Shown here one piece after another: positions 1 to 8,900 of a DNA stretch of 64,000 nucleotides; position 1 is the first letter of the stretch; each line of letters opens with the position of its first letter. The notes beneath the pieces are model-generated. The model was not told the DNA's origin, made no database searches, and saw only the letters and a list, made by a program, of their open reading frames with translations. Position numbers and translations under genes: made by a program. Location: contig NZ_JANADP010000001.1 of the NCBI RefSeq assembly GCF_024199945.1, positions 8,885,001-8,949,000 of the forward strand, in the 5' to 3' direction. Origin of the DNA: Bradyrhizobium sp. CCGUVB4N. Lineage in GTDB: Bacteria > Pseudomonadota > Alphaproteobacteria > Rhizobiales > Xanthobacteraceae.

Positions 1-1
1 G

Positions 2-514
2 TCCAAGCGCGTCACCTCCGACGGCCGCGAGCGCTGGCCCTCGACCGAATCGATCGCGAAGGCACTGGCGGCCGCGGAGTCCACGATCGACATTTTCGCC
101 AGGCTGATCGGCGACGATTCCGGCGACGGCCGCACCGTGCCGCTGCTTGGCATCACGCAGGCCGGCGCGAACGGCGCGTTCGACGAATCCGGCTTTCCAT
201 CCGGCAAGGGCTGGAGCGAGATCGCATTGCCGGCCGCCGAGGACAGCCACGCCTTCGCGCTGGAGATTTCCGGCGATGCGCTCACGCCCGCCTATCGCGA
301 CGGCGATGTCATCCTGGTCTCGCCCGGCGCACCGATCCGCAAGGGCGATCGCGTGGTGGTGAAGACGAAGGCGGGCGAATTGATGCTCGCGACGCTGAAG
401 CGCCGCACGGCGAAGGGGCTGGACTTGCAGCCACTCGATGCAACGCAAGACGAGCACGCGATGGCGGCGGGTGATGTTGCCTGGATCGCAAGGATTGTTT
501 GGGCGAGCCAGTGA
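2..514 (+). CDS. S24/LexA-like C-terminal domain regulator (5' end outside window)
   Basis: The frame is open from base 2 to the TGA at 512-514, so the gene begins left of the window. The visible 170 residues start with a short linker and then match the S24 peptidase-like fold found at the C-terminus of LexA/cI-type repressors: a segment like FALEISGDALTPAYRDGD, where Asp replaces the usual Ser-Met of the catalytic SGxSM motif, followed by a GDRVVVKT strand and a C-terminal WIARIVW strand. The nucleophile serine is therefore apparently absent, which suggests a non-cleaving dimerisation domain. The missing N-terminus is expected (inference) to hold an XRE-type helix-turn-helix. It runs convergently into lysK, with a palindromic repeat between. 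Confidence 0.75.
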   Translation, partial: SKRVTSDGRERWPSTESIAKALAAAESTIDIFARLIGDDSGDGRTVPLLGITQAGANGAFDESGFPSGKGWSEIALPAAEDSHAFALEISGDALTPAYRDGDVILVSPGAPIRKGDRVVVKTKAGELMLATLKRRTAKGLDLQPLDATQDEHAMAAGDVAWIARIVWASQ

Positions 515-543
515 GGGGCGTTGAGCGGCCGCCACACCACCGG

Positions 544-678
544 TGTCGTCCCGGCGAAGGCCGGGACCCATAACCACAGGGAGAGGTTTGGCGGAAGGTC
601 GCAGTTGTACTTCGGTACGACGACCGCGACTCCTCGAGCGATCACGCGGTATGGGTCCCGGCCTTCGCCGGGACGACA
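544..678. repeat. Family 1 palindromic intergenic repeat, copy A
   Basis: The element opens with TGTCGTCCCGGCGAAGGCC and closes with the reverse complement of that end. Each end can fold on itself (CCCGGC...GCCGGG) and the two ends can pair with each other. The inside carries the ACCCATAACCACAGG block on the left and GCGGTATGGGT on the right, so this copy is inverted relative to copies at 8901, 54195, 55244 and 62848. It fills the gap between the convergent S24 regulator and lysK. Confidence 0.85.
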
Positions 679-708
679 GTGGTGGGTGGGGCTAGAACAA
701 CCCGCCCC

Positions 709-2352
709 TCACGCACTCCTTGCCAGCGCGCCGTCGATCATGTTGACCGCGTTCTGCACGCCGTACACCGCCACGAACGAGCCGAAGCGCGGGCCCTTCT
801 CCTGGCCGAGCAGCACCTGATAGAGCATGTTGAACCAGTCGAGCGTCACGCCCGGACGGCCGTCCTTGCCCTTCTTGACCTGGTCGAGGAACGGCTCGCG
901 GCGGCCGATCTCGTAGACGACGTTCTGGATGTCTTCGGCCGACGCGTCCGCCGGAAGCTGCGACAGCGCTTCGCGCAAATCCTGCAGCGCGGCGCGCTCC
1001 GTATCTGTCGGCACACGGAACTGCTTCGTCGGCGCGACGAAATCGCGATAATAATTGATGGCGTAGCCGACCATCGCATCCAGCTTCGGATGCGTCTGCG
1101 GGCTCACGCCGGGACGATAGCGGCCGATGAAACCCCACAGCGTCTCGGCGTTTTCCGCGTTCGACGACGACACCAGCGTCAGCAGAAGCTGGAACGTGAC
1201 GGGCATATCGCCCTGCGGCGGGCGGCCATGATGGATGTGCCAGACCGGATTGCCGAGCTGCTGCTTGCCATCCTGCTTCGCGAAGCCATCAGTGAATTGC
1301 TGATAGTCGTCGACCTGGCGCGGGATGACGTCGAAAAACAGCCGCTTCGCCGCCTTCGGCTCGCGGTACATGAACAACGACAGCGATTCCGGCGAGGCGT
1401 AGCGCAGCCATTCGTCGATGGTCAGGCCGTTGCCCTTCGACTTCGAGATCTTCTGGCCCTTCTCGTCGAGGAAGAGCTCGTAGTTGAAACCTTCGGGCGG
1501 CGTGCCGCCGAGCGCCCTGGCGATGGCGCCGGAGAGCTTCACGGAATCGATCAGGTCCTTGCCCGCCATTTCGTAGTCGACGCCGAGCGCGACCCAGCGC
1601 ATCGCCCAGTCGGCCTTCCACTGACACTTGACGTTGCCGCCGGTGACGGGCGTCTCAACCTCTTCGTTGGTATCGGGATCGACATAGGTCACCGTGCCGG
1701 CGGGGACGTCGCGGCGGATCATCGGCACCTGCAGCACGACACCCGTGGTCTTGCTGATCGGGAGGAACGGCGAATAGGTGGCGCGGCGATCCGGGCCGAG
1801 CGTCGGCAGGATGATCTCCATCACCTTGTCGTAGGCCGCGAGCATCTTGAGCAGCGTCGCATCGAAGCGGCCGGACTTGTAATAGACGGTCGAGCTCGCG
1901 AACTCGTAGTCGAAGCCGAAATGATCCAGGAACGCGCGCAGGCGCGCGTTGTTGGCGTCACCGAACGAGGGATGCTCGTTCGAGAACGGGTCGGGCACCG
2001 CGGTGAGCGGCCGCCCCAGATATTGCGCCAGCAGATCCTTGTTCGGCACGTTGTCCGGCACCTTGCGGAAGCCGTCCATGTCGTCGGAGAAGGCGAGCAG
2101 GCGCGTCTTGATCTTGTCCTCGGTCAGCACCCGAAAGGCATGGCGCACCATCGAGGTGCGCGCGACCTCGCCGAACGTGCCGATATGCGGCAGGCCTGAG
2201 GGACCGTAGCCGGTCTCGAACAGCACCTCGTCCTTCGGGCTTTTCTTCAGCCGCGCGACAATGGCCTTCGCCTGCTCGAACGGCCAGGCATTGGATTGTT
2301 CGGCGAGCGCACGAAGATCGCTCGGGGTCATGTTCGGGTCGATAACGGACAT
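709..2352 (-). CDS. lysK: Lysyl-tRNA synthetase, class I
   Basis: Charges tRNA-Lys with lysine in the cytoplasm. The 547-residue product has the class I Rossmann signatures: HIG within GLPHIGTF at about residues 56-58 and the KISKS form of the KMSKS loop at about 301-305. This is the class I LysRS type used by archaea and alphaproteobacteria instead of the class II LysS. The ATG at 2350-2352 is chosen because homologous sequence begins at MSVIDPN; the frame is open to about 2487 but that stretch lies inside a palindromic repeat. Upstream on the same strand, about 225 bp away, is a solute-binding protein gene, so lysK probably has its own promoter. Confidence 0.96.
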   Translation of the reverse strand: MSVIDPNMTPSDLRALAEQSNAWPFEQAKAIVARLKKSPKDEVLFETGYGPSGLPHIGTFGEVARTSMVRHAFRVLTEDKIKTRLLAFSDDMDGFRKVPDNVPNKDLLAQYLGRPLTAVPDPFSNEHPSFGDANNARLRAFLDHFGFDYEFASSTVYYKSGRFDATLLKMLAAYDKVMEIILPTLGPDRRATYSPFLPISKTTGVVLQVPMIRRDVPAGTVTYVDPDTNEEVETPVTGGNVKCQWKADWAMRWVALGVDYEMAGKDLIDSVKLSGAIARALGGTPPEGFNYELFLDEKGQKISKSKGNGLTIDEWLRYASPESLSLFMYREPKAAKRLFFDVIPRQVDDYQQFTDGFAKQDGKQQLGNPVWHIHHGRPPQGDMPVTFQLLLTLVSSSNAENAETLWGFIGRYRPGVSPQTHPKLDAMVGYAINYYRDFVAPTKQFRVPTDTERAALQDLREALSQLPADASAEDIQNVVYEIGRREPFLDQVKKGKDGRPGVTLDWFNMLYQVLLGQEKGPRFGSFVAVYGVQNAVNMIDGALARSA

Positions 2353-2430
2353 CAAAGGGCCTCCGGGCCGCGGAAAATAGCGATTTTTGCGCGGAATGCA
2401 AAAGTTGGTGCGGCTATCGCCGCTCTTACT

Positions 2431-2575
2431 CCCTCGCCCCGTTCTTACGGGGAGAGGGTTGGGGTGAGGGGCTGCTTCCGCGATCACGGTGAGAGCTGGA
2501 CTCGCGGAGAGTCCCCCTCACCCGGATTGCATCTTCGATGCAATCCGGCCTCTCCCCGCACGCGGGGAGAGGCGA
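2431..2575. repeat. Family 2 palindromic repeat, copy 1
   Basis: A composite of three hairpins: CCCCGTTCTTACGGGG, then GGATTGCATC-TTC-GATGCAATCC, then CCTCTCCCCGC-AC-GCGGGGAGAGG. The GGGTTGGGGTGAGGGG block pairs with CCCCCTCACCC further on. A close copy lies at 28920-29059. It sits in the 226-bp gap between the lysK start and the stop codon of the upstream solute-binding protein gene, where it could end or process the upstream transcript. Confidence 0.8.
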
Positions 2576-2578
2576 AGA

Positions 2579-3550
2579 TCAAAACGGGCTCACCGAGAAA
2601 TACCGTAGCCACAGATCCGTGTAGCGGCCTTTTTCCCAGACGCGGAACAGGGCCCAGTTCAGGGCCTGGCGCAGCACGTCGTTGCCCTTGCGCACGGCGA
2701 TGCCGATGCCTTCGCCGAAGAAGCGGCTCTCGACGAAGGGGCCGCCGGAGAAGGCACAGCAATCGCCGGAATCGGTGCCGTTGATCCAGAACGCCAGCGA
2801 GATGGCGTCGCCGAAGATGAAATCGACCTCGCCCTTGCGGAGCGCATTGCGCAAGCTGTCGTCGTTGGGATAGCCGTGCAGCTCGGCGTCGGTGAACATC
2901 GCCTTGAGATAGGCCTCATGCGCGGAGCCCGCGATGACGCCGACCTTCTTGCCCTCGAGATATTCGGGCCGGATCTCCGGCATCACCGCATCCTTGCGCG
3001 AGGCGAAGCGCGCCGGCACGCGGTAATAGGGGTCGGTGAAATCGACGCGCGCGCGAAGCTGCGGGCTCACCGCCATGGACGCAATGATCGCATCGCCCCG
3101 GTTCGAGGTGAGCGCATCGACCAGCGTCTCGAAGCGGCGCATCTGCACCGTGCAGGTGACCTTGATCTCCTCGCACAGGCTGCGCGCGAGATCGACGTTG
3201 AAGCCGGCCGGATTGCCGTCGGCACCGGTGTAGTTGAACGGCGGATAGTCGGTCTCGGTCAGGAAGCGGATCACGGTCAGGCGCGACAGATCGGGCCGCT
3301 CCGGGCGCCGCCGCGGGTCCCAGAAGCCGGGCACGGCCTGGGGGGCGGCTTGAGGCGCAGCTTGAGGCGTAGCTTGGGTCGTGGCTTGCGGCGCAGCCGG
3401 CGGCTGCTTCGCCGGCGCCTGGGCGTTCGCGTTGGGCAGGCCTGTGAGCAGGCACGCGGCGAGGCCCAGCCCGGCCAGCAAGCCGCGGGCAGATTTGGAC
3501 GATTTCGCCTGTTGCGATGGAGCCATCGGCCGGAAATGAATGAATTTCAT
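2579..3550 (-). CDS. Exported solute-binding protein, SBP_bac_3 family (amino-acid type)
   Basis: The 323-residue product has an N-terminal export signal (basic start, then LLAGLGLAACLLTGLPNANA), a low-complexity Ala/Pro/Gln linker of about 40 residues, and then a periplasmic binding fold like those of amino-acid ABC transporters (FLTETDYPPFNYTGADGNPAGFNVDLARSL is the usual opening, followed by GDAIIASMAVSP and a hinge). No permease or ATPase gene is adjacent, so it may be an orphan receptor, or serve a transporter elsewhere. The start at 3550 is taken; a second ATG nine codons in (3526) is possible and neither has a strong ribosome binding site. Ligand unknown. Confidence 0.85.
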   Translation of the reverse strand: MKFIHFRPMAPSQQAKSSKSARGLLAGLGLAACLLTGLPNANAQAPAKQPPAAPQATTQATPQAAPQAAPQAVPGFWDPRRRPERPDLSRLTVIRFLTETDYPPFNYTGADGNPAGFNVDLARSLCEEIKVTCTVQMRRFETLVDALTSNRGDAIIASMAVSPQLRARVDFTDPYYRVPARFASRKDAVMPEIRPEYLEGKKVGVIAGSAHEAYLKAMFTDAELHGYPNDDSLRNALRKGEVDFIFGDAISLAFWINGTDSGDCCAFSGGPFVESRFFGEGIGIAVRKGNDVLRQALNWALFRVWEKGRYTDLWLRYFSVSPF

Positions 3551-3618
3551 TGGGATCGGAAGGCCTTATAGACCATCCGGCCGGGAACGCGAGCGCGGAA
3601 TGTGATTAACCAGAGGCC

Positions 3619-4209
3619 TCAGAGATATCGCTTCAGCTCGGTCGCGGCCTCTTCGGGGCTGCGCTTCAGGTTGAACGGCGAGACGAAACGGCCGTCGCGG
3701 TCCATCAGGTAGATCAGCGCGGTGTGGTCCATGGTGTAGTCGCCGTCCTTGGTCGGGACCTTCTTGGCATAGACCCGGTAGGAGGTGATCACCTTGGCGG
3801 TCTCGGCGGGATCGCCGGACAGGCCCTCGAGATGCGGGTCGAAGCTGGCGAGATAGTCCTTCATGATCGCCGGCGTGTCGCGCTCGGGATCGACCGAGAT
3901 GAAGACGGCGTTGACCTTGTCGGCATCCTTGCCCATCGCGCGCAGCACTTCCGAGATCTCGAACAGCGAGGTCGGGCAGACGTCGGGGCAATGGGTGTAG
4001 CCGAAGAAGATCAGGGTCGGCTTGCCCTTGAGGTCCTTGTCGGTGAAGGCCTTGCCGGCCTGGTCGGTGAGCTGGAACGGGCCGCCGATCGCGGCCGGCT
4101 GCGCCACCTTGCTGACCCCGCCCATGGCCCAGAACAGCACCAGCAGACCGACGACGAGGCTCGAGGCGAAGGCGGTCGCAATCACCAGCGGACGGGCAGT
4201 GGAGCTCAT
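3619..4209 (-). CDS. SCO1/SenC-family copper chaperone
   Basis: A 196-residue membrane-anchored thioredoxin-fold protein. An N-terminal transmembrane helix (about residues 8-30) is followed by the domain with the copper-binding CPDVCP motif (Cys74, Cys78) and the distal histidine His162 in DHTALIY. SCO proteins deliver copper to the CuA centre of cytochrome c oxidase in the periplasm. It is probably cotranscribed with the small membrane protein gene 24 bp upstream. No oxidase structural gene is in view. Confidence 0.95.
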   Translation of the reverse strand: MSSTARPLVIATAFASSLVVGLLVLFWAMGGVSKVAQPAAIGGPFQLTDQAGKAFTDKDLKGKPTLIFFGYTHCPDVCPTSLFEISEVLRAMGKDADKVNAVFISVDPERDTPAIMKDYLASFDPHLEGLSGDPAETAKVITSYRVYAKKVPTKDGDYTMDHTALIYLMDRDGRFVSPFNLKRSPEEAATELKRYL

Positions 4210-4233
4210 GAGCGGAAAACTTCCTGTCGCGGG

Positions 4234-4428
4234 TCAGAAGCAGGCGGCAAAGCCGGTCCTGATCATTTCGAAGAACACCTGGGAGCCGTAATGGAACCAG
4301 AGCGCGAGCGCGCCGATGACCATCAGCCCACCGAGCCCTGCACCGGCCAATAGCAGCACGGAGGCCGCGCGGCCGGCATTGGGCGAATTGTCCTCTAGCG
4401 GATGGGCCGTGTGCTTTGGTTGAGCCAT
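4234..4428 (-). CDS. Small single-span membrane protein upstream of the SCO gene
   Basis: A 64-residue protein with a polar N-terminus and a hydrophobic helix at about residues 20-45 (VLLLAGAGLGGLMVIGALAL). I do not recognise its family. The ATG at 4426-4428 is preferred; a GTG one codon earlier also exists. The stop lies 24 bp before the SCO start, so the two are likely one transcript, which suggests a role in oxidase or copper handling (inference only). Confidence 0.7.
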   Translation of the reverse strand: MAQPKHTAHPLEDNSPNAGRAASVLLLAGAGLGGLMVIGALALWFHYGSQVFFEMIRTGFAACF

Positions 4429-4536
4429 CACAATTATCGGAGCGAAGGCCCCGGTTCCCAGGCTCTCAGATAAGCTTTGGCCCGCCTGCGGGCAAGGCGC
4501 CGCGGCGGGCCAGAACGATCCCTCAGGTCGGGAATG

Positions 4537-5058
4537 TCAGTGCAGGAGCTGGCCCCGGGCGGATTCGAGCTGGTCCGCTTGGGGGAGGGGCCCGCGCGAC
4601 GGCTTGTTGGTCGAGGCCTGCGCGTCCAGATAGCAGGGCTTGTACATGGCCTGGAGCTGCCTGCCCTTCAGGAACAGCATGTGCGGCGTGAGGCCGCCGC
4701 GCTGCGTGATCCAGCGCTTCACCTGAGAGGGATACATCGCATAGAGCATCTGGGTCGCTTCGGCATTGGTCACGGCGCGACCGTTGGTGCCGAAATCCCA
4801 GGCGGCGTGGAAGCCGAGCGTCGCGTGCGAGGTGACGCAGATGCGGTCGTGCGGGATGGCGCCGAGGACGATGGTGCAGGCGGAGGCGCAGAGGCCGTCG
4901 ATGATGACGGTATCACCGGACTGGCGCAGATCCTGGTACTTGTCGACGTAGGTTCCGATCCGGCCGCCGCGGTCATCCGCGATTCGAACCACTGCGTGAG
5001 ACGCCCCCATGCAAGCGATCAGGCAAACCGTCGCAAGCAACCCCGTCAGAAACTTCAT
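4537..5058 (-). CDS. Exported ClpP/crotonase-like protein
   Basis: A 173-residue protein with a clear signal peptide (MKFLTGLLATVCLIACMGAS). The body resembles the ClpP-like fold: GDTVIIDGLCASACTIVLG, where Ser59 of CASAC sits in the nucleophile-elbow position, and a downstream LGFHAAW with His84 in the place of the catalytic histidine. The C-terminal 30 residues are polar and may be disordered. A longer open frame starts at 5226, but the signal peptide and SD-like GGGG place the start at 5058. Substrate and role are unknown; a periplasmic serine hydrolase is an inference from the motif order. Confidence 0.75.
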   Translation of the reverse strand: MKFLTGLLATVCLIACMGASHAVVRIADDRGGRIGTYVDKYQDLRQSGDTVIIDGLCASACTIVLGAIPHDRICVTSHATLGFHAAWDFGTNGRAVTNAEATQMLYAMYPSQVKRWITQRGGLTPHMLFLKGRQLQAMYKPCYLDAQASTNKPSRGPLPQADQLESARGQLLH

Positions 5059-5308
5059 TATCCCCCGCCCCGGTCGTTTTCGAATCTGCGTGTCAGGTGG
5101 TGATGCGCGCCTAGCGTCGGTCGACTCCGTGGTTTTGTCTAGGCAGGCCGGCTCGCTCAAAACAAATTCAAATCCAGTGTTGCGTCCGCGCTGCACTCGG
5201 CCGGCCTTCATCCCAAAGTGGAACAAGTTAACGGTGTCTTACGCGCCATGCCCTTGATCTCAGTTACCGCAACTGGCTTCAATTCCGGGCAACTACAGGG
5301 GGGAACTC

Positions 5309-6979
5309 ATGGCCGGGCATTCGACCGAGCAGGCTGACGTGATTGTCGTCGGCGGAGGACTATCGGGACTGGTCGCCGCGACCGAGATTGCGGATGCCGG
5401 CAAGCGCGTGATCGTCCTCGACCAGGAGGGCGAGCAGTCGCTCGGCGGCCAGGCGTTCTGGTCGTTCGGCGGATTGTTTCTGGTTGATTCGCCGGAGCAG
5501 CGCCGGCTCGGCATCAAGGACTCCTTCGAGCTGGCGATGCAGGACTGGCTCGGTACCGCCGGCTTCGACCGCGACGAGGATTATTGGCCGCGCAAATGGG
5601 CCGAGGCCTATGTGGCGTTCGCGGCCGGCGAGAAGCGCGACTGGCTGCGCGCGATGGGGCATCGCATCTTCCCCGTGGTCGGCTGGGCCGAACGCGGCGG
5701 CTACGACGCGATGGGCCACGGCAATTCGGTGCCGCGCTTTCACGTCACCTGGGGCACCGGCCCCGGCATCGTCGAGCCGTTCGAGCGCCGCGCACGCGAA
5801 GCCGCCGGGAGCGGCCGGCTGATCTTCAAATTCCGCCATCGCGTCGATGCGCTCTCGATCACCAACGGCACGGTGGACGGCGTCAGCGGCGCGATCCTCG
5901 CGCCTGATAACGTCGCGCGCGGCAAGAGCTCGTCGCGCGATGTCGTCGGCGAGTTTGCGCTGAAGGCGCAGGCCGTGATCGTGGCGTCCGGCGGCATCGG
6001 CGGCAATCATGATCTGGTGCGGGCGAACTGGCCGGAGCGGCTCGGCACCCCGCCAAAGTTCATGATCTCGGGCGTGCCCGAGCATGTCGACGGCCGCATG
6101 ATCGGCATCACCGAAAAGACGGGCGCGCGGCTGATCAACCGCGACCGCATGTGGCATTATGTCGAGGGCATCCAGAACTGGTCACCGATCTGGCCACGCC
6201 ACGGCATCCGCATCCTGCCGGGCCCCTCCTCGATGTGGTTCGACGCCACGGGCACGCGGCTGCCGGCGCCGCTGTTTCCGGGCTCCGACACGCTCGGCCA
6301 GCTCAAATACATCATGTCGACAGGCTATGATTATTCCTGGTTCATCCTGACGCAGGCCATCATCAAGAAGGAGTTTGCGCTGTCGGGCTCGGAGCAGAAC
6401 CCCGATCTCACGGGCAAGAGCTGGCGCATGACCTTGCGCCGCGCCACCAACAAGGGCGCGCCGGCGCCGGTAGAGGCGTTCAAAAGCCATGGTGTCGACT
6501 TCATCGTGCGCGACAAGATCGAAGACCTCGTCGCCGCCATGAACAAACTCGCCGGCAACGATTTGCTCAAGCTCGACGAGATCAAAATGCAGATCGAGGC
6601 GCGCGACCGCGAGATCGCCAATCCCTACGTCAAGGACGCGCAGGTGATGAACATCCACAATGCGCGGCGTTACATCGGCGACAAGCTGATCCGCACGGCG
6701 TCCCCGCATCGCATTCTCGATCCGGAGAAGGGACCGCTGATCGCGGTCAAGCTCAACATCCTCACCCGCAAGACACTGGGCGGCTTCGAGACCGATCTCG
6801 ACTCGCGCGTGTTCGGCGCCGAGGGCAGCGTCATTCCCGGCCTCTATGCGGTCGGCGAAGCCGCCGGCTTCGGCGGCGGCGGCGTGCACGGCTATCGCTC
6901 GCTCGAGGGCACCTTCCTCGGCGGTTGCCTGTTCTCGGGCCGCAACGCCGGCCGCGCCGCGGCAAAAGCGGTGGGATAA
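5309..6979 (+). CDS. FAD-dependent dehydrogenase of the fumarate reductase / 3-ketosteroid dehydrogenase family
   Basis: A 556-residue flavoprotein. The N-terminus is an FAD Rossmann motif (VVGGGLSGLVAATEIADAG) followed by the acidic VIVLDQE strand; the C-terminus has the second FAD contact, GLYAVGEAAGFGGGGVHG, typical of the family. The ATG at 5309 follows an AGGGGGG ribosome binding site. The substrate cannot be named from sequence; enzymes of this group desaturate or reduce carbon-carbon double bonds next to carbonyls. An esterase/depolymerase gene follows after 3 bp, so the two form an operon. Confidence 0.88.
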   Translation: MAGHSTEQADVIVVGGGLSGLVAATEIADAGKRVIVLDQEGEQSLGGQAFWSFGGLFLVDSPEQRRLGIKDSFELAMQDWLGTAGFDRDEDYWPRKWAEAYVAFAAGEKRDWLRAMGHRIFPVVGWAERGGYDAMGHGNSVPRFHVTWGTGPGIVEPFERRAREAAGSGRLIFKFRHRVDALSITNGTVDGVSGAILAPDNVARGKSSSRDVVGEFALKAQAVIVASGGIGGNHDLVRANWPERLGTPPKFMISGVPEHVDGRMIGITEKTGARLINRDRMWHYVEGIQNWSPIWPRHGIRILPGPSSMWFDATGTRLPAPLFPGSDTLGQLKYIMSTGYDYSWFILTQAIIKKEFALSGSEQNPDLTGKSWRMTLRRATNKGAPAPVEAFKSHGVDFIVRDKIEDLVAAMNKLAGNDLLKLDEIKMQIEARDREIANPYVKDAQVMNIHNARRYIGDKLIRTASPHRILDPEKGPLIAVKLNILTRKTLGGFETDLDSRVFGAEGSVIPGLYAVGEAAGFGGGGVHGYRSLEGTFLGGCLFSGRNAGRAAAKAVG

Positions 6980-6982
6980 ATC

Positions 6983-7900
6983 ATGAAGTGGTGGATGCGC
7001 GTCGGGGCATTTGTTGCGGCACTCACCGCAGCGCCGGCGGCGTCCGCCGAGACGATCGACGTCAACGGTACGATGCGCTCCTACACCGTACAGCTGCCGG
7101 CGAAGAAACCGGCGCCGCTCGTGATCGTGCTGCATGGCAAGACCCAGCGCGGCGCCGACATGGTCACGCGGACGGCGTGGCCACAGGTCGCCAAACGCGA
7201 GGGGCTGGCTGTGGCGTTTCCCGACGGCCTCAACCATGCCTGGGCCGATGCGCGGACGAAGGCGGGGCCTGAACTGCGTGGTCCACCGCCGGGCACCGAT
7301 GACATCGCCTTCATCACAAAGCTCGTCGAGAAGCTGGTGGCCGACGGCACGGCCGATGCCAAACGCGTCTATGTCACCGGCGTTTCCAATGGCGGCGCCA
7401 TGGTGATGACGCTGATCTGCGCGCGCGCCGATCTGTTTGTGGCCGGTGCCAGCGTGATCATGAACCTCACCGATGAGACCGCCGTCACCTGCCATCCGTC
7501 GCGGCCGCTGCCGATGCTGATCATGAACGGCACGGCCGACCCGCTGATCCCCTACGAGGGCGGACGCGGGTCGAGCTATTTTGCCGCAGACGGCTTCTGG
7601 TCCACCGAGAAGACCGTGGCATTCTGGCGCGAGCTCAATGGCTGCGAGAGCGACGACGCCAGCGTGACCGATCTCCCCGGTAAGGCGCCCGACGATCAAT
7701 CCAGCGTCACGCGGATCACATCACGCTGCCCTGCAGGGCACGACGTCCTGCTTTATCGCATCAACAATGGCGGACATCGCATGCCCGGATTTGCGCCGGA
7801 TGCCCGCTTCCCGAAGGTTGCAACCGGCCTGCTCGGGCCGCAGAACGCCGATATCGACGGCGCCGAGGCGATTTGGGCTTTCTTCAGCCGGTTTCGTTGA
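6983..7900 (+). CDS. Exported esterase, poly(3-hydroxybutyrate) depolymerase/LpqC family
   Basis: A 305-residue alpha/beta hydrolase with a signal peptide ending near ASA (residues 1-22). The catalytic triad is visible: Ser135 in GVSNGG, Asp186 in NGTADPLIP and His265 in NNGGHRMPG; the oxyanion HG lies at residues 51-52. The family includes extracellular PHB depolymerases and feruloyl/acetylxylan esterases, so the actual ester is uncertain. It begins 3 bp after the flavin dehydrogenase stop, which points to translation from one mRNA. Confidence 0.88.
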   Translation: MKWWMRVGAFVAALTAAPAASAETIDVNGTMRSYTVQLPAKKPAPLVIVLHGKTQRGADMVTRTAWPQVAKREGLAVAFPDGLNHAWADARTKAGPELRGPPPGTDDIAFITKLVEKLVADGTADAKRVYVTGVSNGGAMVMTLICARADLFVAGASVIMNLTDETAVTCHPSRPLPMLIMNGTADPLIPYEGGRGSSYFAADGFWSTEKTVAFWRELNGCESDDASVTDLPGKAPDDQSSVTRITSRCPAGHDVLLYRINNGGHRMPGFAPDARFPKVATGLLGPQNADIDGAEAIWAFFSRFR

Positions 7901-8000
7901 ATGAACGCATGCGTACCCGGCAATGCATGCGTGCCCGGGGTGGCACAGCGCGGGGTGCTGCGCTAGACAGGGCCGCCATTCCCACCAGGAGATCCCGTAA

Positions 8001-8351
8001 ATGAGCATTCAGCGTTTTGAAACCGGCCCGCGCATGAGCCAGGTCGTCGTGCACGGCAACACCGTTTATCTCGCCGGTGTCGTCGCCAACAACGCGGCCG
8101 GCGAAAGCGTGACCAAGCAGACCCAGGACATCCTGAAGACCATCGACGGCCATCTCGCCAAGGCCGGCACCGACAAGTCGAAGCTGCTGTCGGCCACGAT
8201 CTACATCACCGACATGAAGACGTTCCAGGAAATGAACGCCGTGTGGGACGGCTGGGTGTCGCCCGGCAACACCCCCGCCCGCGCCACCGTCGAAGCCAAG
8301 CTGGCGGCGCCGCAATACACCGTCGAGATCATGGTGACCGCTGCGAAGTAA
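8001..8351 (+). CDS. RidA-family enamine/imine deaminase
   Basis: A 116-residue RidA (YjgF/UK114) protein. Family hallmarks are the GNTVYLAGVVA segment and the C-terminal NTPARATVEAKLAAPQYTVEIMVTA, with the conserved Arg that binds the carboxylate of the imine. RidA hydrolyses reactive 2-aminoacrylate-type intermediates made by PLP enzymes. It has a good ribosome binding site (CAGGAGATCCC before ATG) and is followed 25 bp later by a strong intrinsic terminator, so it is monocistronic. Confidence 0.93.
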   Translation: MSIQRFETGPRMSQVVVHGNTVYLAGVVANNAAGESVTKQTQDILKTIDGHLAKAGTDKSKLLSATIYITDMKTFQEMNAVWDGWVSPGNTPARATVEAKLAAPQYTVEIMVTAAK

Positions 8352-8376
8352 ATTCGCGCGGAACCGACATGCGACA

Positions 8377-8412
8377 AGAGCGCGATGAGACCATCATCGC
8401 GCTCTTTTTTTT
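8377..8412 (+). terminator. Intrinsic terminator after ridA
   Basis: A perfect 12-bp stem (AGAGCGCGATGA / TCATCGCGCTCT, 8377-8388 with 8394-8405), a 5-nt loop, and a run of eight or more T to 8412. It lies 25 bp past the ridA stop. Confidence 0.95.
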
Positions 8413-8506
8413 GCGAACACATGATCTCCGAGGTAATCGATCCTCGCACGCGAACCTTCGATAGTCGGGTCAGCCGAACCACACGGCGCCATCGAAGGAG
8501 AGTTTC

Positions 8507-8872
8507 ATGACCGACCACGTCACCATCGCCCGCCGCTACATCGATCTCTGGAACGAGCGCGCACAAGACCGCCGCCGCGAACTGCTCAGCGAGAACTGGA
8601 CGGCGGATGCGAGCTATGTCGATCCGCTGATGAAGGGGGACGGCCGGGACGGTATCGATGCGCTGATATCAGGCGTGCAGCAGCGCTTTCCCGACTTCAA
8701 GTTCACGCTGCTCGGCGAGCCCAACGGCTACGGCGACCATGTCCGCTTCAGCTGGGGCCTCGGCCCTGATGGCGTCGATAGCCCGATCAAGGGCACGGAT
8801 TTCGCCGTGCTGAAAGACGGGCGGATCAGGAGCATCACGGGATTTCTGGATCAGGTGCCTGCGGGCGCGTGA
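8507..8872 (+). CDS. NTF2-like / SnoaL-type protein
   Basis: A 121-residue cone-shaped NTF2-like domain: N-terminal helix with YIDLWNE, then a strand with ASYVDPLMKGDGRDGIDALI, and paired strands ending in ITGFLDQVP. Members are small isomerases/hydrolases or ligand-binding proteins; the function here is unknown. The start is well supported by GAAGGAGAGTTTC before ATG. It is convergent with the sugar operon to its right, with a family 1 repeat between. Confidence 0.85.
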   Translation: MTDHVTIARRYIDLWNERAQDRRRELLSENWTADASYVDPLMKGDGRDGIDALISGVQQRFPDFKFTLLGEPNGYGDHVRFSWGLGPDGVDSPIKGTDFAVLKDGRIRSITGFLDQVPAGA

Positions 8873-8900
8873 GGGCGATAAGCGCCGCCTCAAACACCGG

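Noticed and set aside
679..2199. Long rightward open frame (about 506 codons) opposite lysK
   Set aside because: Arg/His/Leu-rich translation with no family likeness, exactly antisense to lysK; typical of high-GC third-position bias.
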